This document shows, piece by piece, positions 1 to 10,330 of a DNA stretch of 64,000 nt. The DNA comes from Adiantum capillus-veneris (Eukaryota > Streptophyta > Polypodiopsida > Polypodiales > Pteridaceae). The translations under genes were made by a program, and so were the position numbers. The notes beneath the pieces are model-generated. The model made no database searches. It saw only the letters and a program-made list of their open reading frames with translations, and was not told where the DNA came from. Where the stretch lies: contig CM043969.1 of NCBI GenBank assembly GCA_014529385.2, positions 72,070,676 through 72,134,675 on the forward strand, given 5' to 3'. The first letter of the stretch is position 1. Every line of letters starts with the position of its first letter.

Positions 1-276
1 TAATAAATAAAGTCTTAAGTGGGTTAAAAGAAACTCAACGCAGAGCTGCCAGCGAAACCAACAATTCGAACGCAAGATGAGAGGAGGTGACGTGTGGAGA
101 TTAAGAGGGGTCGTCAAGGATTGTGCCTGCCTGTGGCTAACACGCGAAGGGAGCGCCCATGTTGGAAGCAGCCTCCACGTCATCACAGAGCCTACAATTT
201 TTCTCCCTGCTACTGTTCCACACTCAGCAAGGATTCCCTCAAGGCTTCTGCCCCCATGCTCTCTCCGAGAGAGGTA

Positions 277-328
<52 letters not shown>

Positions 329-657
329 CTTCGCGCAGAGGACATTACAAAGAGAGATTTCGAGAAGTACAGTCACTGAATTTAATCTAAAATCAGCAAG
401 TTAATGAGAAATACACTAATTTTCGTCAAAAATCAGTAAAATTTATAGAAATCCTCTGATTTTCAGCACTTTCACCTCTGAATTGCTGATTTTTATCAAA
501 AATCAGCAAGAAGCACATTAAATTTCACCTGCAAACATAGTCATGAGAAGAAAATAATCGATTAAACAGTTAATTGATCAAAAATTGCATGAAATGGTAA
601 TTATCCGACTCTAATCAGTCCGTAAGTGTGCACACGGTCCTTTGTGCAGCCAAGTCG
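1..657. other. Noncoding AT-rich stretch with (TC)n/(TG)n and a hairpin
   Basis: I see no gene here. A (TC)n tract at 281-315 runs into (TG)n at about 315-328. From 380 to 510 the motif AAAATCAGYAA recurs, and a perfect 12-bp inverted repeat with a 3-nt loop lies at 483-509. Open frames over the microsatellite only encode Ser-Leu dipeptide runs and are artefacts. The stretch may be internal sequence of the LTR element whose primer-binding site is at 658-669. Confidence 0.6.
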
Positions 658-669
658 GCTCTGATACCA
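658..669 (-). other. Primer-binding site (initiator Met tRNA type)
   Basis: On the minus strand this reads TGGTATCAGAGC, the canonical plant LTR-retrotransposon site complementary to the 3' end of initiator tRNA-Met. It directly abuts the LTR at 670-1040, as expected for the first internal bases after a 5' LTR read on the minus strand. Confidence 0.75.
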
Positions 670-1040
670 TGAAACGAACTCTCAGAGTGGATCTCCCGGC
701 TACAGACACGCGTCGGACAAGCACCCGACCATAGCCACCATCCGGCAGCTCCCCCGTGCTGGGATCAGCTTCCGAGGACGTAGGCGTGCACTTGTAAGAC
801 CGAGTGTCCCATACCACCCGGCCTCACCTCCTCGAGGTGACTTCGCGCACTCCTAGCCTCGCGGGCTAACCACTGGCACTCTGCCAGTGGGGGTCGATAA
901 CTTCAAATGAGGCCTTGGCCTCCCTTTTATAATAATGGCCGGCCACACTGGTCGGGTTCACACTACGTCCGCCCGGACACTGGACGCCCATCCCGGCGGC
1001 GTCTGGGCTAGATCCCCTCTTCTATGAGCGGGACATAACA
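670..1040 (-). repeat. LTR, 371 bp, with PBS on one side and PPT on the other
   Basis: The segment starts with TG and ends with CA on both strands. Read on the minus strand it begins TGTTATGTCCCGC and ends GTTTCA. A TATA-like TTATTATAAAAGG lies at about 926-938 on the minus strand. A PBS adjoins the low-coordinate end and a purine run (GGGAGGGGGTC on the minus strand) adjoins the high-coordinate end at 1041-1051. An ordinary LTR has only one of these neighbours, so this one appears to sit between two element bodies. No target-site duplication flanks it. The family (copia or gypsy) cannot be decided from the LTR alone. Confidence 0.65.
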
Positions 1041-1649
1041 GACCCCCTCCCGAGAAGTGTTGCAGAATCAAAGCATCCTTGATCTCTTGCGGAACAAGCT
1101 TGCATCCTCCGCATTGGCCAGTAGTGCCGATGCCAATAAGGTGCCTCAACACACGCGTCACCATACTTGTCTTTTGCTTTCCACAATATTTTCAAGTCCA
1201 AGTGTGTTTCCTGATCATGCTTGCCCTCGTGTATTTACCACCGCAATAACATTGGTGTGTGCGCTCCATACTGGGTTGGGTTTGCGAGGCATGGTGGACC
1301 TACACATGCAGTAGGAACACGACATCATGACTAAAACGCATGTGCTATCGCGAGAGAATCACAAAGAAATGTGCGAGGAAGAGAGGGGGAGACAGAAGAT
1401 TTGCTTTCTTCTTGGTAAACACGCGCGAAAAGGCTCCGCAGATGGACTTTGGAGGTTGCAAGTCACTATTGCATACAATCTCCAATAAAATAAGGTGCCC
1501 AAACTAAACCCAGCCAGGCGAAAATATAAGGCTCCTCGCGTAGGGTTTTTTTTTCAAGCCAAAAAAATTCCGTACACTACGGATCCGTACGGTACTGTAC
1601 TATATGGTACGGACGTACGGTGCCTTACGGATCCGTACGTACGTCCGGA
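1041..1649. other. Probable retroelement 3' flank, then noncoding with GTAC-rich palindromes
   Basis: The first bases look like a polypurine tract of a minus-strand element. After that no recognisable protein is encoded. A cluster at 1570-1652 is full of nested palindromes: ACGGATCCGT occurs at 1579-1588 and again at 1627-1636, with CGTACG-type steps between them. Confidence 0.4.
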
Positions 1650-1790
1650 TCCTTCCTTGGGTGGAATTCTGCCACTTCGTGTCACGTGTCGTCTCTCTCT
1701 CTTAATTCAATTGTTATTGAAGTGCGAAAAGTTTGTTCAGTCTATTCTTTTTTATTAGCATGTGGTGCCCGTCTTGTTTTGAACAGTAAG
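1650..1790 (+). repeat. LTR fragment, inverted relative to 3001-3130
   Basis: This stretch resembles, by eye at roughly three quarters identity, the reverse complement of 3001-3130. Shared landmarks are GGTGGAA, the central TTCAATTGTTATTGAAGTGC-like block, and TTGTTCAGT followed by a T-rich run. The partner copy adjoins a retrotransposon primer-binding site, so both are best read as pieces of one LTR family in opposite orientations. No open element body accompanies this copy. Confidence 0.45.
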
Positions 1791-2020
1791 CAGTGCAAAA
1801 TAGTTCAAAACAAGCAAATGAATAAGATGGTGTCCCCAATCCGCTCGGAAAAGCTATAATTTGATAGTCCTGTAGTGGTTGCCCAAGATAGTGGTCGGCC
1901 GCACAATGGAAATACGATGCGGCAAGAGCCGGTAGACTTGGTAGGGATAGACATAAAATCGGCCGAGTTGTTAATACTCTAAAGTGGCCAAGAATCTAGA
2001 TTTTAACACTCATTTTTAAG

Positions 2021-2100
2021 TCAACCAAAAAAAATGCATTTGACAGCCTTATCATTCAGTTTTCTGTGTTGTATTTGTGGCACTAAACCTTTTGAAATGA
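2021..2100 (-). pseudogene. Ty1/copia integrase-RT linker fragment
   Basis: The minus strand encodes LVPQIQHRKLNDKAVKCIFFG in two overlapping stretches (VPQIQHRKLNDK, then KAVKCIFFG). This closely resembles ALVPQVQRKNLDDKAIKC in copia A at about 42770-42810. That block lies just after the integrase core in plant copia polyproteins. The remainder of the frame up to 2296 contains a (CT)n microsatellite read as Arg-Glu repeats and is not conserved. This is a short degenerate relic. Confidence 0.6.
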
Positions 2101-2191
2101 GTGGTTGGGTCATTATAAAAGCGGTCAAATGAATTAACATTAAAAAAACTACAACAAACTCGCGTAGGATTTTGGAAAGCCCAACATTGGC

Positions 2192-2193
<2 letters not shown>

Positions 2194-2224
<31 letters not shown>
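2194..2224. repeat. (CT)n microsatellite
   Basis: A pure dinucleotide run of about 31 bases inside retroelement debris. Confidence 0.95.
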
Positions 2225-2230
<6 letters not shown>

Positions 2231-2988
2231 CATGCGCAACCTTACATAAGGCCTAGCGTTACTAATTTGTGGAGTTCTGCAGCAGTTTTCACCCACGCAA
2301 AGTCTCCTTTATCGGCTCTCAGTTCAGCCAATTCTCTCTCTCCTCACGATTTTCTTACTTTGGAGTCCGTGGAGGTCGTGCATAGGCTGTGAAGTCCACG
2401 GCGGAGGTAAAGTGCAACCATAGGAGCTTATGTACGTCCCTGCGGAAATAGTCGCACTCAGATAAGCGTAGTACCGACTGCCCACAAAAATTTCAGCACT
2501 CTGACGCGTTGTAGAAGCAAATTCCAACAAAGGAGAACCGGTGTGGGAGTCCCCTACGTGAGCAAAAATCAGTAGAAGCTTCTCCTGCGCTGAAAATCGA
2601 AGCAGACATAGCCGTTTTTGGCTACAAGTATGATGAATTTCAGCCAATAGGCTTCTAAAACCAAAATTTCTTGAAAGATTGTCAAGTCCTTGGAGTGTGC
2701 ATCTTGGTAGCTATAGACATCCACCACTATATGGCACTACCTTTGAGAAAAGAGGAGGCTTGAAAAAAAAAACTTTGATCCTTCTCTTGCAAGTGATCTT
2801 GGATTCTTTATGGCTTGATGCGCGATGAAGACAAGAGTGCGCTTGATGCGCGATGGACTAAGGGTAGGAGTGACTAGTAAGTCCGTTGCAGGGCCACAAA
2901 GATTCTTTGATGAAAATTTGGAAGCGTCATTTTGCTATGTCTGCTCTTTGGTAGGACCGGTATGCTTTGAGGAAACCACTCGATTGGA
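2225..2988. other. No recognisable gene
   Basis: Several short open frames exist but none shows a conserved domain. The region lies between two retrotransposon relics (2021-2100 and 2989-3130) and is probably element-derived or interrupted internal sequence. Confidence 0.4.
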
Positions 2989-3130
2989 GCTCTGATACCG
3001 TTGTAACAAGCGAAACCACGTGCCAACGGAAGAGAACATACTGAACAACTTTTAGCACTTCCAATAACATTGAACTGAAAGAGATGCACGACACACGAGA
3101 CAGGAAGTGGTGGAGTTCCACCCCAAGAGA
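2989..3130 (-). repeat. Retrotransposon PBS plus LTR fragment
   Basis: Minus-strand GGTATCAGAGC at 2989-2999 is an initiator-Met-type primer-binding site. The sequence from about 3002 onward begins TGTAACAAGCG on the plus strand, consistent with an LTR end. The body up to 3130 matches 1650-1790 in inverted orientation. I could not define the outer LTR boundary. Confidence 0.5.
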
Positions 3131-3245
3131 GAACTGGCCCCAAACCCTGGCGCCCTTTTCGGTATTTCTTCATATTACTTCATCAGAAACTAGAGTGCTT
3201 CGTTAGCTATGTTCCATCGAATTGAGATTGAACAAAATATTGGAA

Positions 3246-3248
<3 letters not shown>

Positions 3249-3292
<44 letters not shown>
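3249..3292. repeat. (GA)n microsatellite
   Basis: A pure GA run of about 44 bases. A (GA)n tract also begins the duplicated copy of the following sequence at 9121-9172. Confidence 0.95.
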
Positions 3293-3295
<3 letters not shown>

Positions 3296-3900
3296 CATGA
3301 AAGAGTGTTAGATTTTTTTACCTAAGAGTGTTTGGGATACCGATCGTCGTGGTTCAGTGGTGTACCTCCACAGAAATTGGTTACTGATCGTAATGCTTCA
3401 GAGGGGTACCTCGCGAGGAATCACAAGGAGTGTTAAAGAGTTTTGTCAAGCTCAATTTTCATGATCATACAAGATGTCAATGTTATTGTTTGTTGGTCCA
3501 TTTCTATGTTTCAAAAAAAAAGTAAACATGCAAGTCTCCTTGCATGGGGGAGTTTGCACAGTCGTCCCCAATTTTTATAATACGAGGGAACGTGTCATTC
3601 CCATAGCAGCGTGCAATTTTCAATGCATTCATTAACTGCGTTGTCATTGTCAAAAATAAAAAAATGATAATGCTTACTCACCGCGAGATTGAATGTCTAT
3701 CGCCAATGGACTTCCTTGCATCAACGATGTTGGGCATTTGTTGCACTTAACCCGCTACAAGAGACGACACCCCAGGGAGGATACCCTTCAAGAATTTTTT
3801 TTGCTATTGTGAGGATACCACATTGTGTATACATATCGATCAAACCACCACCAAGCATGAAATTGTACTCCCAACAAACGTTGACTAACGATCATATCAT
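3293..3900. repeat. Segmental duplication, copy 1 (partner 9173-9700)
   Basis: Starting right after a GA microsatellite, this segment parallels 9173-9700 at an offset of about 5.8 kb. Shared landmarks are GTTTGGGATACC, GATCATACAAGATGTCAATG, GGGGGAGTTTGCACAGTC, AATACGAGGGAACGTG and ATGCTTACTCACCGC-like blocks. Both copies lead into degenerate PPR-coding DNA on the minus strand. The segment itself shows no clear protein. Confidence 0.75.
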
Positions 3901-4560
3901 GAATTCTAATATCTATGGCTGCCTATGTGATTGCATCTGCTGACCCGCATACCTTCCATATTCTTGTGTAGGCGTAGTTGATTGCATCTGGATAGAGACC
4001 CTTCCTATGTTCTTGTGGCGGCATTCCGCACAAGAAGCTCCTCGGGTGCTTTTCGTGCGTTCTGAAGAGCACTATATGTGACGTACACATAGTCTTAGGC
4101 AAAGCCAAGCACAACTTCTTTTCTGTATCGCTCATTGGCCTTGCTCTTGTTACGCACATCCCACAATGAGTGCATTCAAGGAGTCCACACTGCAGATAGA
4201 AAGATGAAAGCCTAGAGCTTTCCGCGCTTGCTCCTGCGGTGTGTATCCCGCTACCAATGCATTGAAAGAGACGCCATTCCCATCATTTAATGCATTCAAC
4301 AGGCAACATTTCGGGCAAAATGGTCATGAAGAACATGCCCTGTCATATTGCATCTTTGAAATTAATTTCAGAGCTTCCTCACCTGCCCTTGCTTGACATA
4401 ACTGGATATAAAAGCACTCCAAGAGACTTTGGTTGGTGAGAAACTGTCACTTTTCTAAAGCGCAACACACGTGTCATACTTATCGACCAAGAATGTGCCA
4501 AGCGTGACATCTTATTTCAACAACCTCTGAACAACAATAAAAAGCAGATTTTTTGTGCCC
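3690..4560 (-). pseudogene. Degenerate PPR-coding DNA
   Basis: The minus strand carries broken pentatricopeptide-type phrases, related in DNA to the clearer copies at 4560-7380. Repeated markers are minus-strand equivalents of AATGCACTCCAAGAGA, GCATACATATCGACCAA and GATTGCATCTGG. No frame stays open long enough for even three full 35-residue repeats. It is a relic of a PLS-type PPR gene or of duplicated fragments. PPR proteins bind organellar RNA, but no functional product is likely from this segment. Confidence 0.55.
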
Positions 4561-5820
4561 GTATCAACCTCTTGCATAGAGACACATGCCTTCAATGTGG
4601 ACACGTAGGTGATACCATACGGAGAGAGGCCCACATCGGCATCTTGTGTACATGCATATGCCTTCAAGATGCACGCGTATGTGATTGCATCTAGAAAGAG
4701 GCCCTCACTTCAGATACGTTGGAAACAGTCGAGAGCTTTCTGTCCGTGCTCTTGTTGCGCGTATCTTGCAATCAATGCACTCCAAGAGATGGCATTAGGG
4801 ATATGAAGCTCCTCAGGCACGTTTTGTGCTTTCTGAAGTGCATCACATTCAGCATACATATTGACCAAGGCATTTCCAAGCATGAGATTTTTTTGCAACA
4901 GCCCTTAACTAACAATAGCAGAGCGAATTTTAAAGCCCATATCGGCATCTTGCATACAGCCACATGCCTTCCAGATGCACGCGTGTGTGATTGCATCTGG
5001 AGAGAGGCCCCCGCTTTGCATCCGCTGAAAATAGCCGCCGACATCTTTCTGTCCCTGCTCTTGTTGTGCGTATCCTGCAATCAATGTACTCAAAGAGACG
5101 CCATTCCGGACCTGAAGCTCCTCAGGCACGTTTTCTGCTATCTGAAGTGCACCACATTTAGCATACGTATCGACCAAGGCATTGCCAAGCACGACAATGT
5201 CTTGCAACAGCCCTTGACTAACAATATGAGCATGAATTTTCAAGCCCATATCAACATCCCACAGCTTCCGGCACGGCCCATGTCGGGCATATCCTACAGT
5301 CATAATGTTCCAAGAGACAACATCCCGCACCACATTTGGCATACATATCGACCAAGGCATTGCCAAGCACGGCAATTTTTTGCAACAGCCACTATTAAAG
5401 AGAATTTTCAAGCCCATATCGACATCTTGCGTACAGCCACATGCCTTCAAGATGCATGCGTGTGTGACTGCATTTGGAGAGAGGCCCCCGCTTTGCATCT
5501 GGTGAAAACAGCTGAGAGCTTTCTAGCCATGCTCTTGTTGCGTGTATCCCGCAATCAATGCACTCCAAGAGACGGCATTTGGGAGAGAGACCCTGCTTGC
5601 GATTGCATCTATTGTCTCGCATGCCTTCGAGATGCCTACATAGGCGTAGGTGATTGCATCTGGAGACACCCTGCCTAACATTGAGACAGGAAGCTCCTCA
5701 GGCATGTCTTGTAAGGCCCTCTCTTTGCGTTCAACAGCCTCTGACTAACAATGTAATTGTGAATTTTTGTGCCAATACAAGCTTGTGTAGAGCTACATGG
5801 CTTCATGCATGCATACATGA
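4560..5820 (-). pseudogene. PPR protein relic, best-preserved block (4905-5498)
   Basis: The longest open minus-strand stretch (4905-5498, about 197 codons) contains recognisable PPR phrases in order: GLSPNAVTHACILKACG, VVSWNIMTVGYARHG, LGNALVDTYAKCGALQ, LIAGYAQQEQGQ and GLSPDAITHACIWKACG. These are the alternating P, L and S motifs of plant PLS-class PPR proteins, which act in chloroplast or mitochondrial RNA editing and processing. Spacing between motifs is irregular and pieces are repeated or missing. There is no start with a transit peptide and no E or DYW domain. A related set in another frame at 5395-5705 shows frameshifts. I read it as a pseudogene in a decayed PPR array. Confidence 0.75.
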
Positions 5821-7380
5821 TTGCATCTGGAGAGAGGCCCTTACTTCGCATCTGCTAAAAACAGAATAGAGCTTGCTGGCCCTACCCTTGTGGAGCAAAT
5901 CATTCGATCAGTGCATTCCAAGAGTCCACACTCAGGACATGAAGCTCCTTGAACACTTGCATAGAGCCACATGAGAGATATGCTTGCTTTGCATCCGCTG
6001 AACACAACCTAGAGCTTTCTTGCCGTGCTCTTGTTGCGCACATCCCACAATTAGTGCATTCCAAGGGGCGACATTCTGGACAGAAAACTACTCTAGCATT
6101 TTTTGTGCTCTCTCAAGCACACCACATTCGGCATACATATCGACCAAGACATTCCCAAGCATGGCATCTTCTTTCAACAGCCATGTTCTTGTTGTGTACA
6201 TCCCATAATCAATGCATTTCAAGAGGCAAACATTCCGGACATGCCTTCATGCATGCATACATGATTGCATCTAGAGAGAGGCCCTCGCTTCGCATCTACT
6301 AAAAACAGAATAGAGCTTGCTGGTCCTGCCCTTGTAGAGCAAATCATTCAATCAAGGCATTCCAACAGTCCACACTCAGGACATGAAGCTCCTCGAACAC
6401 TTGCGTAGAGCCACATGCCTTGACTAAATTTGGAGAGATATACTTGCTTTGCATCCGCTAAAAACAACCTAGAGATTTCTTGCCCTGCTCTTGTTGCAGA
6501 CATCCCGCAATCAGTGCATTCAAAGCGGCGAAAGTCCGGATAGAAAACTGCTCTAGCACTTTTTCTGCTCTCTCAAGCACACCACATTTGGCGTACATAT
6601 CGACCAAGACAGTCCCATGCATGGCATCTCCTTTCAACTACCATGTTCTTGTTGGGCAGATCCCGCGATCAATGCATTTCAGGAGGCGACATTCCGAAAA
6701 GAAAGCTGCTCAAGCACTTTTTGTGCCCATAACAGCTTCTTCAGTTAGCTACATGGCAACATGCCTTCATGCATGTGTACGTGATCGCATCTAGAGAGAG
6801 GCCCTCACTTCGCATCTGCTGGAAATAGAATAGAGCTTCCTGGCCCTGCCCTTGTGGAGCAAATCATCCAATCAGCACATTTTAAGAGTCCACACTTAGG
6901 ACACGAAGCTCCTCGAGCACTTGCGTAGAGCCACATGCCTTGATTGAAATTGGAGAGATATACTTTCTTTGCATCTGCTAAAAACAACATAGAGCTTTCT
7001 ACCCCTGCTCTTGTTGTGCACATCCCGCAATGAGTGCATTCCAAGAGGCGACATTCCGGACAAAAAGCTCCTTAAGCACTTTTTGTGCTCTCTCAAGCAC
7101 ACCACATTTGGCATACATATTCACCAAGACAGTCGCAAGCATGACTTTCCTTGCGTAGAGCCACATGCCTTCAAGATGCATGCCTAGGTGATTGCATCTG
7201 GAGAGAGGCCAGATGCGAAGCATTTCAAGAGTTCACACTCCAAAAAGGAAGCTCCTTAAGCTCCTGCGTAGAGCCACATGCCTTCAAGAAAGCATAGCCT
7301 TCAAGACGCAAGTATAGGATGCTGAATTTGGAGAGATACACTTGCTTTGCATGTGTTGAAAGCATCCTAGAGCATGATAC
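5817..7380 (-). pseudogene. Tandem ~410-515-bp units of PPR-coding DNA
   Basis: Three successive units begin with a GATTGCATCTRGAGAGAGGC-like marker at about 5817, 6264 and 6781, with a fourth start at about 7190. Within each unit the same order recurs: a GAGCAAATCATYC block, GAAGCTCCTCGARCACTTGC, GGAGAGATATACTTKCTTTGC, CCCTGCTCTTGTTG and AGCACACCACATTYGGC. On the minus strand they encode PPR phrases such as NVASWNALIAGCAQQEQG and VNMYAKCGVLERAQKVLKEL (6999-7223). Frames are broken in every unit. The arrangement suggests unequal exchange within a PPR pseudogene. Confidence 0.7.
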
Positions 7381-8110
7381 GCTCCACGATTTTCATGCCC
7401 CAATGTTGATATGTCTAAAAATGTTCTTACCTTTTAGATTGTATTAATTCTTTGATTCAATCTCACTCTATTGTCTGCATTCTTGTCATTTGTGTGGGTA
7501 TGGTTGTGTCATTTGAAGATTCAACAAGAGACTTTGTCGAAAGAGAAGCCTTCACCTCACTTGCTGATCTGAAATGTCTCTCATGGGCATGAGGTCAGAC
7601 AATATTCATCTTGATGGTGATACACCATTCACATAAATCTTGTCGTATCATTTTTCCATACTTTTGAGAACCTTCTCATGTCTTGTAGTCTTGCCACATC
7701 CTTTTCCATGCCTACACTGGCATAGATGCCAGACATTAATATATAAGCAGTTGCACAACCGCCTCCCAACCGCCTTTATCGAGCACTCAATCGAAGCAAC
7801 GTTCTCCTAATGTCACATTGTTATGTGTATTACAAGAGGCATCCGATAATATCCAAAAAAATGGTATACTTTTCATTAGCTCCTCTGTCTACTTTAAAAG
7901 TCCTACTTTACTAAGGAAATCCACCATAGAATTATAGTGGCCTAAGATAGGTTCTAAGTTATGGTCCTACCGTATGGACTTAAAATGTCATCATGCCTCC
8001 GCAACCTCGCCTACATGACTACAAGCATAGAACAAACTGGTAAAAGTCGCATCATTTGGCTTGAGCATTGAATCTAGCATGCTCTAAAAATAATCGGAAG
8101 TCAAGAAAAG
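7381..8110. other. No recognisable gene
   Basis: An AT-rich noncoding stretch between two PPR-derived blocks. I see no open frame with a known domain, no RNA gene and no repeat of note. Confidence 0.5.
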
Positions 8111-8113
8111 TTG

Positions 8114-9070
8114 CTATATAGAGCAAAGCCAAAAATTGTCGCACTCTAGGTAACAACATTTCTTACTGGCAACCGCTGCAATAGCATGTGAGCATCCTCT
8201 AGACTCCCGCAATTTGAGGTGGAAGCATAGGTGATTGCAATTAGAGACAAGCCTTTCCTTCACATCTAGCAAAAATAGCCCACGTTGACCATATCCTACA
8301 ATCACTTGAAGAGATGACAGCCTAGAGAGGATCCCCATCAAAAACTTCTCGTGCCATCGTGACAGCACCATATTTGACATACATATAGATCAAAAGACCA
8401 TCAAGCATGGTGTCTTGCTCCAATAGCCCCTGGCTAGCAATCTTATCATGAATTAAGAAATCATACATGTAAAGGTCTTGCGTAAGGCCACAAGCCTTCA
8501 AGGTGGAATCATAGGTGATTCCAATTAGAGAGAGGCGTTCCCTTCACATTTGGTAAAATCAGCTCAGAGCTAGGCTTGCCACAACCATGCTGAGTATATA
8601 TTGTAACCAGTCTGGTCTAAAAAGCATAACCCATTGCCTTTAACCCCTCATCACACCCCACTTCTCTATGGCTAACTTGTGTTTTGAATATTGCTTATTC
8701 TCTACATTTTACGAACTAAAAATCGAGAAAACAAATTGTGTTTGAAGATCTCGTATAAGGCCACAAGCTTTCAAGGCGGAAGCGTACGTGATTGAAATTA
8801 GAGACAAGCCTTTCCTTCGCGTATAGTAAAAACAACCCAAAGCTTTCTTGCCACAAGCAGGTTGGATATATCTTGGAATCAATCCAGTTAGAAAAGAAAA
8901 GCCCATTCCTTTTAACTCCTCATCATGCTTTGCTTGTCTATGCTTGACTTGTATTCCAAATATTGCTTGTTGCCTAGATTTTGTTAGTCAAAAACTGAGA
9001 AAATGAATTGTGTTTGAAGATCTCATATAAGGCCACAAGCCTTTGAGGTGAAGTGTAGATGAGTGCAATT
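8114..9070 (-). pseudogene. Degenerate PPR-coding DNA, three similar modules
   Basis: Modules starting at about 8190, 8480 and 8735, plus a partial one at 9005, share blocks such as TATAAGGCCACAAGC, AGGTGGAA and AAGCCTTTCCTTC. The minus strand of 8114-8380 encodes PPR-like wording (SSLQVIVGYGQRG). The 8709-8906 stretch encodes GLIPRYIQPACGKKALGCF-type wording. Frames are short and interrupted. Confidence 0.5.
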
Positions 9071-9117
9071 AAAGAGAGAAAATTTTCATCAAAGGGTGTT
9101 ACAATTTTTTAGAGAAA

Positions 9118-9120
<3 letters not shown>

Positions 9121-9172
<52 letters not shown>
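9121..9172. repeat. (GA)n microsatellite
   Basis: A pure GA run of about 52 bases at the boundary of the duplicated segment whose other copy begins at 3249. Confidence 0.95.
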
Positions 9173-9175
<3 letters not shown>

Positions 9176-9700
9176 TTCATCAAAGCATGTTATTTTTTTT
9201 GCCTGAAAGCGTGTTTGGGATACCAATCGTCGTAGTTCAGAGGTGCACCTCGTAAAAATCAGATACTGGAGGGTTAGAGTCTTGTCAAGCTCAATGTTTG
9301 TGATCATACAAGATGTCAATGTTATTAATTGTTTATTGTTCCATTTTTATGTTTCAAAAAAAAGAAAACATACAAGTCTCCTTGCATGGGGGAGTTTGCA
9401 CAGTCCTCCCCAATTTTTATAATACGAGGGAACGTGCCATTCCCACGACAGCGTGCAATTTTCAGTGCGTTCATTAACTGTGTTCTCAGTGTCAAGAATA
9501 AAAAAATGATACTGCTTACTCACCGCACAATTGAATGTCTATCATCGATGCACTTCCTTACATCAACAATGTTGTGGACATCTTCTGCACTTTACCTGTG
9601 ACAAGAGATGACATGTCAGGGAGGATGTCCTTCAAGAAGTTTTTGTGCTATTGTGAGGACACCGGATTTGGTATACATATTGATCAAGCATGACATCCAA
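9173..9700. repeat. Segmental duplication, copy 2 (partner 3293-3900)
   Basis: This segment is collinear with 3293-3900, including the GA run at its left edge, the CATACAAGATGTCAATG block, the poly-A run before a CAAGTCTCCTTGCATGGG-like block and the GAATGTCTATC block. Copy 2 is missing bases around 9260 relative to copy 1. Confidence 0.75.
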
Positions 9701-10330
9701 TCGGGTATACATACTGATCAAACTACCCATCCTTCACCAACAGCGCCGTACCAGGTATCTTCTCATTGATTTTGTCACCCATGTCAATGGCTTGCATAAG
9801 TCCATTGGCCTTCAAGATGCAAGCATAGATAATGCATTTGGAGAAAAGCCTTCCGTTTGCATCTGCTTCCTGAGCTACCCTAGCACAATGAAGTTGGGCA
9901 TATCCAACAATCAATGCGTTTGAGGTGATGACATTCTGCAGGGAAAGCCCGATTTATGTTTTCTTTCATGAGGGAACCACATTTGACATACTAAGTAGAC
10001 CAAAGCACAGCCAAGTACAATATTTTTCCACCACCAATCCGCTATCAACAATCTCAATGTGAGAAACCCTCTCTTTGCATTTGTTTAAAGCAACCTAGGG
10101 CCATAAGAGCACTCCAAGAGACTTTGTATGGCGAGCATCGCTCACTTCGCCTCTCGTAAAAGAAGACCATATTTTTTTTGCCATATCCATGTTGCACATA
10201 TCTTGCAATAAACAGCCCCTGCCTAGCAATCACATCATGAATTTTGATACCCATGTGCCAAGAACATCTTTTTTCAATAGACTTTGACTGACAATATAAT
10301 TGTGAATTTTTGTGCCCATATCAACATCTT
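9700..10330 (-). pseudogene. PPR relic, duplicated segment copy 1
   Basis: The minus strand encodes fragments such as CIIYACILKANGLMQAIDMG and MIVGYAQLHCARVAQEAD (9723-9914). These are PPR L/S-like pieces. From about 9747 the DNA is nearly collinear with 11588-12182. The frame is interrupted repeatedly and no gene boundaries can be set. Confidence 0.6.

Noticed and set aside
77-404. Overlapping frames of 81-100 codons
   Set aside because: They read through a (TC)n microsatellite in three frames and show no conserved sequence outside it.
4719-5678. 319-codon plus-strand frame, the longest outside transposons
   Set aside because: It is antisense to better PPR-coding frames; its repeated phrases (HIDQGI, CDCIWREAP) are complements of repeated PPR DNA.
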